Source: Clostridium thermopalmarium DSM 5974 (GTDB lineage Bacteria; Bacillota; Clostridia; Clostridiales; Clostridiaceae). From it: a DNA stretch of 64,000 nt. Shown here in pieces: positions 42,058 to 50,961 of this stretch (positions within the stretch are counted from its first letter, which is position 1; each line of letters begins with the position of its first letter). The notes under the pieces were generated by a model. The model was given only the letters and a program-made list of their open reading frames with translations. It ran no database searches and was not told the DNA's origin. The stretch lies in the NCBI RefSeq assembly GCF_002995795.1, contig NZ_PVXN01000021.1:1-64000 (forward strand), in the 5' to 3' direction. Position numbers and translations under genes: made by a program.

Positions 42058-44424
42058 CTAGCTTTGTTCCTCGGTTCGGGAATAAGCTCGTTGCTTTCCA
42101 TAGATAGGGAAATTGATTGTTCCGTTCTTGTTCCCGGTGTACTTGTTCCACCCACCGATCTTTCTCATAATGGCACCGATGGCATAAGAATCAGATGTTC
42201 TCATTGAGGATGCATCTTTTCCAAAACATTCACACCAAATCTCCATATTGCAGACAAGGGTTCTTTTTACTGTTCCAACACGGGTGCCGCCGCCAAATTC
42301 GCTACCGCCGAGGAAATTTCTACGCTCGTATAAAGACATAGTGTCCCAATCATCCGGCAAAAGAGTATCCAGATAGGTACGAACCAATCCTTCTCGTTCA
42401 TCTGTTTCCATGGCATCTGCCTGCTCACTAGTTGCCATGGATGCATCATCACCTTCAAGGTAGAGTTTTTCGCCCTTTTCATATAGCACTAGTGTCTCTG
42501 CCCAAATCTGCTGTACTTCCTCTTTAGTCATCTGCCAAGCTTTCTTTTTACCATTACCACTAATACGGACTGGCCAGAATCTTCGATTGCCAGTTATATC
42601 TCGAAGAAACCCGCTTTCTGCATTGGTAGAACCTACAATCACACATTGACGGGGATGGCTTTCCACATTGACTCCATAACTTGCCCGGTACTTATCATCT
42701 GCCCTCGAAATAAAAGACTTCACAATTTCCACATCCGTCTTACGCATACCAGCAAGCTCACCCAGTTCCAATAACCAATATCCCTGAAGTTTCTCAGCTC
42801 CAGATTTATCTTTCATGTCCGTAATGGTCAAACTATCTGAAAACCAATCTCCAGCAAGTTTTGCAAAGAAGGTTGACTTACCAATACCTTGAGGGCCGTT
42901 TAAGATAAGGACACTATCAAACTTTGTGCCTGGTCTATAAATGCGGGCTACCGCTGCAACCATCGTTTTGCGGATGACTGCTTTTGTATAGGAATTATCT
43001 GTTGCACCGAAATAATCAATTAATAGATTATCTACTCGACTAATTCCATCCCATTTTGGCAGGGAGTCCAGATACTCCTTAACAGGATGGTAGGCTCGTT
43101 CAGCCGCTACCGCTAACACAGCATCCTTGGTCTTGGTAGGTGAATAGACTCCGTATTTGCTGCTTAAATACACTTTAAGAAGTGCATTATCTGAATCATT
43201 CCAACCCATCTTGATCTGTTCCCAAGGCAGGCCACCTTTGGCATCAATACCATCACGGTGGCAATTAAAAGCTATATGCTGTAATTCCTTGTCATGACGA
43301 ATAATTAAAACGATGTTGTCTAGAGTGTCTTTTATTCGGCCTTGCTTATCCAATTCCAAAGCTGTCTGCCAATCCTCATCACTAAACTCCTCTTCAGCCT
43401 GTGCCTGTCTCTCCTTAGCAAACTCAGCTTTTACTTTTTCATCTTTTATAGCAAATTCGCACATTGCCACAAAAGACGGCATCTTACCAGGAGCTGTAGT
43501 GGTAGAAGCTTTATCATCTAAAGAACCAAATTTATGAATACGAACGAGATCAAAAGCATTGAGGAGTAATCCACTTGCTGGGTCTGTAGCATGGTGGCTG
43601 TATGCGAATTTATCATCATAGATAATCACACCGGCACTACTATCAGCTGGAATATAATCGTATCGTCCTTCCATAGCAGATGGGGCATAAACTGCACCTA
43701 AGAATTTCTCAATTGCTTCTCGAACGGGATAGGCACGACAGAATGTTCCTACCACACCTTCCTTTAAAAGCGGGTCCGCTTGCTCTTTAAGACTGCGATT
43801 TATAACTTCAGACTGCCTGCTTGATACTGGCCAAGTTGATGTATCCCGCCAGTTTTGATATTTTGAAAGATAAACATCAGGGTCAAGCAGTTCTCCATCC
43901 TGCTCTTCATAGACAAATTCACCATTAGAGGAAGTGGATGGCCAATACATAAGGCGATGGGCTTCATAAGTCGTATCATCGAAAAGATCTATGCCGATTT
44001 CTTTTGCCACCATACGTCCAACGGCTGCGTATTCTTCTTCGCTGATTTCACGAGCGAGAGGAACGATTAGCCTAAGTCTTGGATTTTCCGGTGTATGCTT
44101 ATGGGTGGAATAAACACAGCATTTGAAATCAAAAAGCATACTGATTTGTTCCCAGATGTCTGGTCTACCGTAATCCATATCAAGGGTAAGCAAAGAACGG
44201 CATAAAACATTGCCCTTCTTTCGCCTTCCCCCTTTTAAATGCCCCCCGACAAAACCACCCACATCTTTGATATCATCTTGTTGACCTCTTTTTAATTTCC
44301 GATATTCATCTACTGTTTCCGTAGTACGTTGTGTTGTCTTTACACGGGCACAAAAATCCTCCCACGAGATATCTTTGTTTTTCCATTTCTTGTCCATCCG
44401 GCTGTTGCCCACAGCGATTTTCAT
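42058..44424 (-). CDS. VapE/D5-like primase-helicase
   Basis: 788 residues. The N-terminal part (about 1-300) resembles a primase-associated region, with LCRSLLTLDMDYGRPDIWE and a GAVYAPSAMEGRYDYIPADS segment. The C-terminal half is the virulence-associated E helicase: Walker A LNGPQGIGKSTFFAKLAGDW, then LGELAGMRKTDVEIVKSFIS and GSTNAESGFLRDITGNRRFW. It initiates phage DNA replication together with the DNA polymerase at 45701-47635. Confidence 0.92.
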   Translation of the reverse strand: MKIAVGNSRMDKKWKNKDISWEDFCARVKTTQRTTETVDEYRKLKRGQQDDIKDVGGFVGGHLKGGRRKKGNVLCRSLLTLDMDYGRPDIWEQISMLFDFKCCVYSTHKHTPENPRLRLIVPLAREISEEEYAAVGRMVAKEIGIDLFDDTTYEAHRLMYWPSTSSNGEFVYEEQDGELLDPDVYLSKYQNWRDTSTWPVSSRQSEVINRSLKEQADPLLKEGVVGTFCRAYPVREAIEKFLGAVYAPSAMEGRYDYIPADSSAGVIIYDDKFAYSHHATDPASGLLLNAFDLVRIHKFGSLDDKASTTTAPGKMPSFVAMCEFAIKDEKVKAEFAKERQAQAEEEFSDEDWQTALELDKQGRIKDTLDNIVLIIRHDKELQHIAFNCHRDGIDAKGGLPWEQIKMGWNDSDNALLKVYLSSKYGVYSPTKTKDAVLAVAAERAYHPVKEYLDSLPKWDGISRVDNLLIDYFGATDNSYTKAVIRKTMVAAVARIYRPGTKFDSVLILNGPQGIGKSTFFAKLAGDWFSDSLTITDMKDKSGAEKLQGYWLLELGELAGMRKTDVEIVKSFISRADDKYRASYGVNVESHPRQCVIVGSTNAESGFLRDITGNRRFWPVRISGNGKKKAWQMTKEEVQQIWAETLVLYEKGEKLYLEGDDASMATSEQADAMETDEREGLVRTYLDTLLPDDWDTMSLYERRNFLGGSEFGGGTRVGTVKRTLVCNMEIWCECFGKDASSMRTSDSYAIGAIMRKIGGWNKYTGNKNGTINFPIYGKQRAYSRTEEQS

Positions 44425-44855
44425 AAGCTTTCGACCTCCTCATGCTCCGGACTAAAATATCTGACCGTTTGTCTGCGTTTCTTGGCTACTTCAATCTCCT
44501 TCGCCATCCCGCTTGAGATGGTATTGCCTAGCACCCAAACCTCGGAGCATTTGCCCATAAGCACGATGTCCATAAATATGGCAAGTTCCCGTTCCTCTGG
44601 ATTTTCATCATCCATAAACTGTGGAAACATAAGGTGGGGAGCAATTGGGATGCAATTATTCTCCAAGGCAAATCTACAAAAGTTGCAAGCCTTTTTAACG
44701 TTTCCTTCTACATCACCGGAATAGGGAGAACAAATATATACAAGTGGCTTAAAGGCAGATTTTTTCTCTGCCTTTTTCTTTCTTATTATGTTGGCCAGTG
44801 CCTCATGGGGAGTTGGGTCATGGTATCCTTCATGATTGAATTTATCGATTCCCAT
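44421..44855 (-). CDS. DUF4406-like protein
   Basis: 144 residues from ATG 44855, whose A is the last base of the upstream stop (TAATG). Core PLVYICSPYSGDVEGNVKKA, then IPIAPHLMFPQF and SEVWVLGNTISSGMAKEIEV is the DUF4406 pattern, a nucleoside 2-deoxyribosyltransferase-like fold. It may act on nucleotides during phage replication; activity not shown. Ends with a four-base overlap into the VapE gene. Confidence 0.82.
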   Translation of the reverse strand: MGIDKFNHEGYHDPTPHEALANIIRKKKAEKKSAFKPLVYICSPYSGDVEGNVKKACNFCRFALENNCIPIAPHLMFPQFMDDENPEERELAIFMDIVLMGKCSEVWVLGNTISSGMAKEIEVAKKRRQTVRYFSPEHEEVESL

Positions 44856-45607
44856 TACACACCCTCCATTTCTATCTGGGGCAAAATACCATCTGACTTC
44901 AACAGTTCGTATATGAAGAGTCTGCCTTTTTGAGTCCAATATGTATGGACTTTTGTATGCAGTTCGCCGTTACTACCAATGTAGCTATGTGTCTTGGTGC
45001 TGGTATAGCCTTTTTCTGCATACTTCTGATATAAAAGCCAGATACCACCTTGTTTAAATTGGATGCCCTTTTTATTAAGATAGCGGTTCATCCAAATAGC
45101 TGACTTACCGTAATCTTTGGCAATTGCTGATGTAGAAATGAGGTCTTTGCAATTTAGAACTACATCATAATAGGAGACTTTCGGTTTCATTTCCGCAATT
45201 TGCTGATTCTGAACAGCAATCGTACCTTCAAGTGATTTATTTTGATTCCTTACTTGATTTAGTTGCTGATTGGCAAACTGTAATGCCCTTGCCATGATTG
45301 CCTCTGGAGAGTTCCATCGTCTTTCAATTTCAAGAAAGTACCCGCGGCATTGTTTTCCTTTTGGAGTACGCTGTATCATGCATAGCTCTTTTGCCATATC
45401 AATTGTTATTTGGTGGTCAACAGCAGGTCTTCCACCTGTACTTTCCGACAGAAATGTCGAAAAGTCCGTACCCTCCACAAATCCATACTCACACATTCTT
45501 GGAAACCATTTATCATAGGGTGTTTTCACTTCCAAAACTGCATGTAAATCACGGCCAAGTACTGTGGGGCGGTCTTTTTCATAGTTGATTCTTACTAATT
45601 CGTCCAT
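44855..45607 (-). CDS. Phage antirepressor (AntA/AntB plus KilAC domains)
   Basis: 250 residues. The N-terminal AntA domain (DRPTVLGRDLHAVLEVKTPY, DKWFPRMCEYGFVEGTDF) is followed by a coiled coil (about 115-145) and a KilAC domain (VLNCKDLISTSAIAKDYGKS, MNRYLNKKGIQFKQGGIWLL). Antirepressors of this type inactivate the lysogenic repressor. The gene is preceded by the repeated leader motif at 45645-45688, suggesting a distinct control point in the middle of the early operon. Confidence 0.92.
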   Translation of the reverse strand: MDELVRINYEKDRPTVLGRDLHAVLEVKTPYDKWFPRMCEYGFVEGTDFSTFLSESTGGRPAVDHQITIDMAKELCMIQRTPKGKQCRGYFLEIERRWNSPEAIMARALQFANQQLNQVRNQNKSLEGTIAVQNQQIAEMKPKVSYYDVVLNCKDLISTSAIAKDYGKSAIWMNRYLNKKGIQFKQGGIWLLYQKYAEKGYTSTKTHSYIGSNGELHTKVHTYWTQKGRLFIYELLKSDGILPQIEMEGV

Positions 45608-45644
45608 ACGAATTACCTCCTGTAATATAGTCAGAGAGGAAACC

Positions 45645-45688
45645 CCTCTACCTAATAGCCACAGGAGGTAATGAATGTTGAGGATTTT
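45645..45688 (-). promoter_or_regulatory. Repeated leader motif, site 2
   Basis: Minus-strand AAATCCTCAAC, 16 bases, GGCTATTAGGTAGAGGGG. Same spacing as sites 1 and 3. It lies between the DNA polymerase stop and the antirepressor start. Confidence 0.65.
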
Positions 45689-45700
45689 GAAAAAATATAT

Positions 45701-47635
45701 TTAATCTTTTTGATAAAACTGACACTCATAGCCATCAGCACTAAGTAACAGTCCTTTTGCCCATGTTGGTGTCCTAGCCATTTGTTCACAAATAGTAGAA
45801 AGTGACATCCTCATATCCGCTTCGATTATAATTTCATCGTGTACATGAGCCACAATGGAACAATTCTTTAACGTCTGCATGGAATGACACAAAATGTCAC
45901 GACTGATTGCCTGGACAATATTCTCTACAAATTTTGGACCGTAGCTTTCGATTCTTTCCCATTTCTTTGTCCCGCCGATCCCTTCATAAGTAACTGACTC
46001 ACCACCAAATACGTTCTCTCCCATACGAGGTTTCACATAGGAAAGCCGCCTGCCGGAAGGAAGGACAATAAAGAGCATCCCACTTTGATATATAAATTTA
46101 ATGCCGTGTGTTTCTGTAGGAATTTTCTGCTTAACGCAGGTTTTTACAGCGTGGTCAACATCCCACCATAGTTTTGTAATATTGGGATTGGATTGTCTCC
46201 AAGCCGTTACAAGAGGTTGAAGTTCCTCTTCTTCAATTCCCATCTCCAAAGCACCCATTGATTTCAGTGCTCCAATAGATCCACCGTAACCTAGGGCTAA
46301 TTCAGCAATTTTTCCCTTCTGACGAAGATGTCCATTAACACCGTTTTTCTCCACAGGTACATTAAACATCTGAGATGCACTTGCACAGTAAATGTCACCG
46401 CCATTTTGGAATACATCTATTCTCCATTTTTCTCCCGCAAGCCAGGCGATAACGCGAGCTTCAATCGCTGAAAAATCTGCAACTATAAACTTCATGCCCT
46501 CCTGCGGTACAAAAGCAGTACGGATAAGTTCCGACAGTACCTCCGGGATAGAATCATAAAGTAAGGTAAGAGCATCAAAGTTTCCGCTACGAACTAAAGC
46601 ACGAGCCTGTTCCAAATCGAGCATATGGTTTTGAGGGAGATTTTGTAGTTGAATAAGCCTGCCCGAAAATCTGCCAGTTCTGTTTGCTCCATAAAACTGA
46701 AACATTCCTCTTGCACGACCATCATTACATACTGCATTCTCCATTGCCGTGTATTTTTTTATCGATGATTTTGCAAGCTGCTGACGAAGTTCCAAAACGG
46801 TGCCTAGTGGTTCAGGTGCTGTCTTTAACATCTCAGCAACTGCTTTTTTACCAAGACTATCTGTTTCCAATCCGTTATCAGCAAGCCATTCTTTCATTTG
46901 TTGTACAGAGTTTGGATTCTCCAAATTAGTTATATCCTGCATTAAAGCCATTAGCTTTTCCCGCGACTGTTCATCCATCTTGACGGCTTGTTTTACAAAA
47001 GCCATGTCAATAGCGATACCACGATCATTGATTTTCTGGTCAAGATGATATTCTGACCATATATTCTCTGGAAGCGGGAATTTAGATAGTCTCTGCTGTA
47101 TTGACATCTCGGCTTCCACATCACGGAGGTTATATGCTTTAAATCGCTCCCATTTATCAATATCGTGTTTTGGCAGATTACGAACTCGTCCTCCGTTTGA
47201 TTTAGTAGGGGAGCAAGGTGTACAGAAATATTTAATGAGGTCTTTGCCTTCCGTCAATTTTTGTTTTTCCAATCCTAAGACTGCACCGACGCCCTCAAGT
47301 GAAAGTGGAAGTCCCATATAAGCCGACCATATCATTGAACATTTCCAGGATGTAGGGTCAAGATAATCAGTAAGGTTAAGCCATTTTGATAGGCAAACAC
47401 GCTCAAACATAACATTAAAGGCCCATTTGGTAACGGAATTATCCATAAGAGCATTGATTATTTCATTTGGGATTTTCTCTCCGCAGGCAAGATCGACCAC
47501 CTGAACTGCACCGCCATCAACCGAATAACCAAACAATAGAATTTCAAAATCATCACTCTCGGCATAACGGTAGACTCCACATTTTTGAAGATTGGCACTA
47601 CTAAATGTTTCAATATCAATTGAAATAGAATTCAT
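45701..47635 (-). CDS. Family A DNA polymerase with 3'-5' exonuclease domain
   Basis: 644 residues. The proofreading domain opens with SISIDIETFSSANLQKCG (DxE motif). Polymerase motif A is FIVADFSAIEARVIAWLAG, motif B RQKGKIAELALGYGGSIGAL, motif C VAHVHDEIIIEAD. All catalytic carboxylates are present, so it should be active. It replicates the phage genome together with VapE, DUF2815 and SNF2. Confidence 0.95.
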   Translation of the reverse strand: MNSISIDIETFSSANLQKCGVYRYAESDDFEILLFGYSVDGGAVQVVDLACGEKIPNEIINALMDNSVTKWAFNVMFERVCLSKWLNLTDYLDPTSWKCSMIWSAYMGLPLSLEGVGAVLGLEKQKLTEGKDLIKYFCTPCSPTKSNGGRVRNLPKHDIDKWERFKAYNLRDVEAEMSIQQRLSKFPLPENIWSEYHLDQKINDRGIAIDMAFVKQAVKMDEQSREKLMALMQDITNLENPNSVQQMKEWLADNGLETDSLGKKAVAEMLKTAPEPLGTVLELRQQLAKSSIKKYTAMENAVCNDGRARGMFQFYGANRTGRFSGRLIQLQNLPQNHMLDLEQARALVRSGNFDALTLLYDSIPEVLSELIRTAFVPQEGMKFIVADFSAIEARVIAWLAGEKWRIDVFQNGGDIYCASASQMFNVPVEKNGVNGHLRQKGKIAELALGYGGSIGALKSMGALEMGIEEEELQPLVTAWRQSNPNITKLWWDVDHAVKTCVKQKIPTETHGIKFIYQSGMLFIVLPSGRRLSYVKPRMGENVFGGESVTYEGIGGTKKWERIESYGPKFVENIVQAISRDILCHSMQTLKNCSIVAHVHDEIIIEADMRMSLSTICEQMARTPTWAKGLLLSADGYECQFYQKD

Positions 47636-47713
47636 GTATTACACCCTTTCCAATGCAAACGAGGTGACAGAAGAACAACTTCCACCACCCCGTTTGTATT
47701 CATACTTTAGCTG

Positions 47714-48268
47714 TTATGCTAGGAAATCATCATCTTCAATTGTGGTGAAATCATCAGCCGCTGTGGTTCTGCTGCCTAAAGGCTCTCCATCTCTAATCTT
47801 CTGGATGTTACCAAGTCCGCAGGCCACACCCTTGTTCCCATTAGAATTGAAAGCATAGAAATTAAGTGACACTCTTGCATAGCAACCGCTGTATACCTCG
47901 TTGCGATCCAGAATGGGCTTGACTGCTTTATCTACAATCTGAGGCGGAGTAGTGCTGTTGGCATTTACAAAATAATGTCCTTTATAAGCCTCATCATCTC
48001 GTTCTACATCACCATCTCGAAGCGGCAGCTTGATAGCAGCCTTATTTGGTTTTTTACCACCAAACTTTGCAATGCCCTCTTCAATAGCAGCATCAACTGC
48101 TGCATTGATGGCATTAATGGTTTCCTTATCCGATTTAGGAATCAATACCGATACACTATACTTTTCTGCTCCACCATTGATGGATACCGGTTCCCAGCCA
48201 TGAAAGTAGCTGAGACGTGTGTTTACACCAGTAATAACCTTCGTTCTGTTTTTATTATTCATATTCAC
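47714..48268 (-). CDS. DUF2815 protein, probable single-stranded DNA-binding protein
   Basis: 184 residues. TGVNTRLSYFHGWEPVSING, EKYSVSVLIPKSDKETINAI and YAFNSNGNKGVACGLGNIQK are the DUF2815 signature; the family is regarded as an OB-fold ssDNA-binding protein of phages. It lies directly upstream of the DNA polymerase and ends in an acidic tail (DDFTTIEDDDFLA), as ssDNA-binding proteins often do. Confidence 0.9.
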   Translation of the reverse strand: MNMNNKNRTKVITGVNTRLSYFHGWEPVSINGGAEKYSVSVLIPKSDKETINAINAAVDAAIEEGIAKFGGKKPNKAAIKLPLRDGDVERDDEAYKGHYFVNANSTTPPQIVDKAVKPILDRNEVYSGCYARVSLNFYAFNSNGNKGVACGLGNIQKIRDGEPLGSRTTAADDFTTIEDDDFLA

Positions 48269-49403
48269 ATTCCTCCGTTATTTCGTTAAATTCGTTTTTT
48301 GCGTTTGATACGTTCATAGCCGGACGCTTATCCGATAACGGGACCAGAGTCGGCTTTCCCGGTGGCTTGTATATAAGATCACCGAGTATCTTCTCAAATT
48401 TTGATTTGCCCATCAGCCTTTCCATTTCCGTAAGAGTGATGAGACTCTGACGAAAGATATCTTTATAACCGTTTGCTTTGGCTACTTCAGCCACAGCATC
48501 TTCATCCTTGAATTTGCGGACAGATCTGCCCTCAACAACCTTAAAACCATGCCACTCTTTACCGTGATTAACAGCTGCATCGGTGGCATAAGCAATGATT
48601 TCATTTGCCCACTTCGTAAGATCGGACAGTTTAGATAGAACTTCCTCGATTTCAGAGTCCGTAAGTAGTGGGGGTAGCTTGAATTCCGATTGTGCCAATT
48701 TCAGTTTTTCCTCGGCCCTAGCACGGCATTTAACTGCCGCTCGACAGAAAGTACACCACTCACCCGGAAGATATTCACCTTCACCGTCATAAGCTTTTTT
48801 AGCCCTTGGTTTTAGTTCTTTTTCTGCCCAATCTTTCAGATCCTCTACCCGTATTGTCCATGTGCTGACATTCTCTCTGCGTGGCTGGAAAATGGTCATG
48901 GAAACTTCCTCGATGTCGTACAAACTATCGTAAATTTCTAAAGCACCCAGTGCGTACAACTTCATCTGTGGATTGTCCACCGCATCTACCAATACTCCCA
49001 TGCCATACTTGAAATCGATAATGTGAAGTTTCTTATCGGCAATAATGATGCAGTCACCGGTTCCAAATCCCTGTGGAACATAGCAAGAAAAATCAAGACG
49101 CTGTTCGATTAGTATTAAAGGGTCTGTGCAGCTCTGCTTTGCCAGCTCCAACTGCTCCATTACAAATTCCACATATGCATCACTGTGTTCTTCCATCTCA
49201 TCGGAGTTATAAACTGAGACAGGACGCTTACTTCTCATATGAAGTGCTTTTTTGAGTTTATGTTCGCAGAGAGCATGGGCGGCGGTGCCTTCGGCAGCTG
49301 CACTGGATTCGTTATTTACAAACTCCAGTTCCAATCGTGCAGACGGAAGGCAATTCAGCCACCTATGGGCGCCTGATGCGGAAAGAACTGCATGATCACT
49401 CAT
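48255..49403 (-). CDS. DUF2800 protein, RecB/Cas4-like nuclease
   Basis: 382 residues from ATG 49403 (GGAGGTACTTGGGA site). PD-(D/E)XK core: GTGDCIIIADKKLHIIDFKY (D and D-x-K residues). The C-terminal half has the cysteine trio of Cas4/RecB-like nucleases, GEWCTFCRAAVKCRARAEEK, which suggests an iron-sulphur cluster with an earlier cysteine. It is expected to process DNA ends in recombination with the DUF2815 protein. Confidence 0.9.
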   Translation of the reverse strand: MSDHAVLSASGAHRWLNCLPSARLELEFVNNESSAAAEGTAAHALCEHKLKKALHMRSKRPVSVYNSDEMEEHSDAYVEFVMEQLELAKQSCTDPLILIEQRLDFSCYVPQGFGTGDCIIIADKKLHIIDFKYGMGVLVDAVDNPQMKLYALGALEIYDSLYDIEEVSMTIFQPRRENVSTWTIRVEDLKDWAEKELKPRAKKAYDGEGEYLPGEWCTFCRAAVKCRARAEEKLKLAQSEFKLPPLLTDSEIEEVLSKLSDLTKWANEIIAYATDAAVNHGKEWHGFKVVEGRSVRKFKDEDAVAEVAKANGYKDIFRQSLITLTEMERLMGKSKFEKILGDLIYKPPGKPTLVPLSDKRPAMNVSNAKNEFNEITEECEYE

Positions 49404-49719
49404 TCCCAAGTACCTCCGCATCTTTTAACATATCTGCATAATGTTTTGGGTCCACTTCGCTTAATTTAGAGCCACCGTATTTTTGGATTATTTCTCTTAC
49501 TTGGGCAGTAAGACCGGCTTGACTCTTTTCAGCGAGTTTTGCTCTGACTTCCTCCAGAGTGATTTCCTTTTTATTTGGTTCAGGCTCTTTTACAGTTGTA
49601 GTCGGTTCTTTTGTTTCGACAGGTTCATTGCCCGCCATTACATCAGCAACCGCTTGTATGCTGTCTGCCAAAGAGCGCATATCGGAAACCACATCAAGGA
49701 GTAGCTTGATCTTGCTCAT
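49396..49719 (-). CDS. Conserved phage protein, 107 aa
   Basis: Helical N-terminus (KIKLLLDVVSDMRSLADSIQ), proline/glutamate linker (about 32-50) and a C-terminal helical repeat (IIQKYGGSKLSEVDPKHYAD). Annotated in related phages under unrelated names such as 'rrp5'; I give no function. It lies directly in front of the DUF2800 nuclease and overlaps it by eight bases, and the linker suggests a docking role. Confidence 0.75.
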   Translation of the reverse strand: MSKIKLLLDVVSDMRSLADSIQAVADVMAGNEPVETKEPTTTVKEPEPNKKEITLEEVRAKLAEKSQAGLTAQVREIIQKYGGSKLSEVDPKHYADMLKDAEVLGNE

Positions 49720-49912
49720 GGCTTATTCCTCCTTCCTTAATCTCACTGATGGCGAGTTCCTGTACGGTATCACCCGGAACAAGGATGGTTAGTTTCTGCT
49801 TATCACCAAGTAAGAAACGAAGGAAACGCTCCCTAATGGTGACGTTTCGACAGGAAACAATCCCGCCAGACTGTGGTTTTTTTGAAACACTGATTTTCAA
49901 GTTGTGCTTCAT
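49694..49912 (-). CDS. Small conserved phage protein, 72 aa
   Basis: Small basic protein: HNLKISVSKKPQSGGIVSCR, then NVTIRERFLRFLLGDKQKLT and ILVPGDTVQELAISEIKEGG. A similar small protein usually precedes the DUF2800 block in Clostridiales phages and mobile elements. Function unknown. It is the first gene after repeated leader motif site 1. Confidence 0.75.
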   Translation of the reverse strand: MKHNLKISVSKKPQSGGIVSCRNVTIRERFLRFLLGDKQKLTILVPGDTVQELAISEIKEGGISHEQDQATP

Positions 49913-49946
49913 GTATTCACCTCTTTCCGAGAGCGTTTATGTGCTG

Positions 49947-49991
49947 CCCTCTAACTATTAGCCATGGCAAGAGGGGAAAGTTGAGGATTTT
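49947..49991 (-). promoter_or_regulatory. Repeated leader motif, site 1
   Basis: Minus-strand AAATCCTCAAC, 16 bases, GGCTAATAGTTAGAGGG. The motif overlaps the last codons and stop of the sigma-like gene and precedes the 72-aa gene. CCCTCT at one end pairs with AGAGGG at the other, so it can also fold. Confidence 0.65.
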
Positions 49992-50491
49992 GGATAGATT
50001 TTTTTGAAATTCTTCTTAGCTGTATCTAAGCGATGTGAAATGGCACTTACACTTACTCCCTCACGTGCTGCATACTCTGTTACCGAAACACCATCCAAGA
50101 CTATAGCAATCAGTAGCTCTGCTTGTTTTTCCTTGAGAGCCTTGCGAATAATTTCACAGATATGTTCATACTCTTCTTCTTTCTCTCTATCAATTTCATC
50201 TGAGTAGTCAGGGAAGTAGTCCATATGGTCGGTTTCATCAACCTCTTGGTCATCCTTGCGGAATGGTTTCTTTGGCATACCTCTGTGTCTGTCAAATTTA
50301 TGCCAGTTATTGTACTCCGGCTTGTTGAAACGTTCGTCCATTATCTCCTGTGGAGAGCGCCGGGTCACAGTTTCTTTGTCCTCTGCAGAAGATAGCCTGT
50401 CCTCATAATCCGTCTCAATCATTAAGGTAAAGTCCTCGTCTGGTACCTCCAGATAGATAGATTTGTTTTCGTGCTGAATTCTAATTTTCAT
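49958..50491 (-). CDS. Sigma-70 region 4-like regulator
   Basis: 177 residues from ATG 50491, where AAAGGATG gives the ribosome site. The N-terminal 30 residues form a small beta domain (KIRIQHENKSIYLEVPDEDF), an acidic linker follows (about 35-110), then a region-4-like HTH (KALKEKQAELLIAIVLDGVS, VTEYAAREGVSVSAISHRLD). It is the first gene of the early operon and a candidate for recognising the repeated leader motifs. Confidence 0.82.
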   Translation of the reverse strand: MKIRIQHENKSIYLEVPDEDFTLMIETDYEDRLSSAEDKETVTRRSPQEIMDERFNKPEYNNWHKFDRHRGMPKKPFRKDDQEVDETDHMDYFPDYSDEIDREKEEEYEHICEIIRKALKEKQAELLIAIVLDGVSVTEYAAREGVSVSAISHRLDTAKKNFKKIYPKSSTFPSCHG

Positions 50492-50519
50492 TTTGCATCC
50501 TTTCCGCCGGATTGCATTG

Positions 50520-50917
50520 GCGGCAAAGGATACAAAAATAGGCCTGTACCAGAAGTACACAGACCTTTTTATCCTGAAAATGAGCGCAATAAGGTAAGGT
50601 ACTTCTATTGCACCGCAACAATCCTTACGGATTGGAGCGAAACAATATGTATCCTCTGCCCTTATTGCAAATCAGGCATTCGATATTTTTTTGTAGACGA
50701 GGGACGGTCTTAATCTAGCTACTTACGAAGGACCTTTCCTTCGTCTAATATTATTGTAAGGTAGAAATGGACAGCCTTGGCGGACACCTCATGCCCGGTA
50801 ATTTCAGACTCAAAATGATGCTTTTCTCCACATAAATACCTAAAAACAGCAATAAAAAAAGCCATACACAAACCCCTAAAAGGATTCATGTATGGCTCAT
50901 GTGCCTAACAGCTAAAA
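50520..50917. other. Largely non-coding interval with hairpins and a possible zinc-ribbon ORF remnant
   Basis: About 400 bp between the sigma-like gene and the repressor. A hairpin lies at about 50,540-50,570 (GGCCTGTAC/GTACACAGACC) and another at 50,862-50,898 (AGCCATACA/TGTATGGCT). On the plus strand a frame ending at 50,713 contains CILCPYCKSGIRYFF, resembling the start of cysteine-rich KTR-type mobile-element proteins but cut short. No complete gene is supported. A regulatory RNA is possible. Confidence 0.4.
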
Positions 50918-50945
50918 AAACGGACATTCCGTGTCCGCTTTTTCA
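50918..50945 (-). terminator. Terminator behind the ImmA-HTH gene
   Basis: CGGACA, loop, TGTCCG with T tracts on both sides (CTTTTT plus sense, seven T minus sense). It lies 17 bp past the stop of the gene at 50962-52833. Confidence 0.8.
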
Positions 50946-50961
50946 AAAATATTTTGAAATT

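Noticed and set aside
50471-50713. 80-aa plus-strand protein as a complete gene
   Set aside because: Most of it is antisense to the sigma-like gene start; only the CxxC-containing end hints at a relic.
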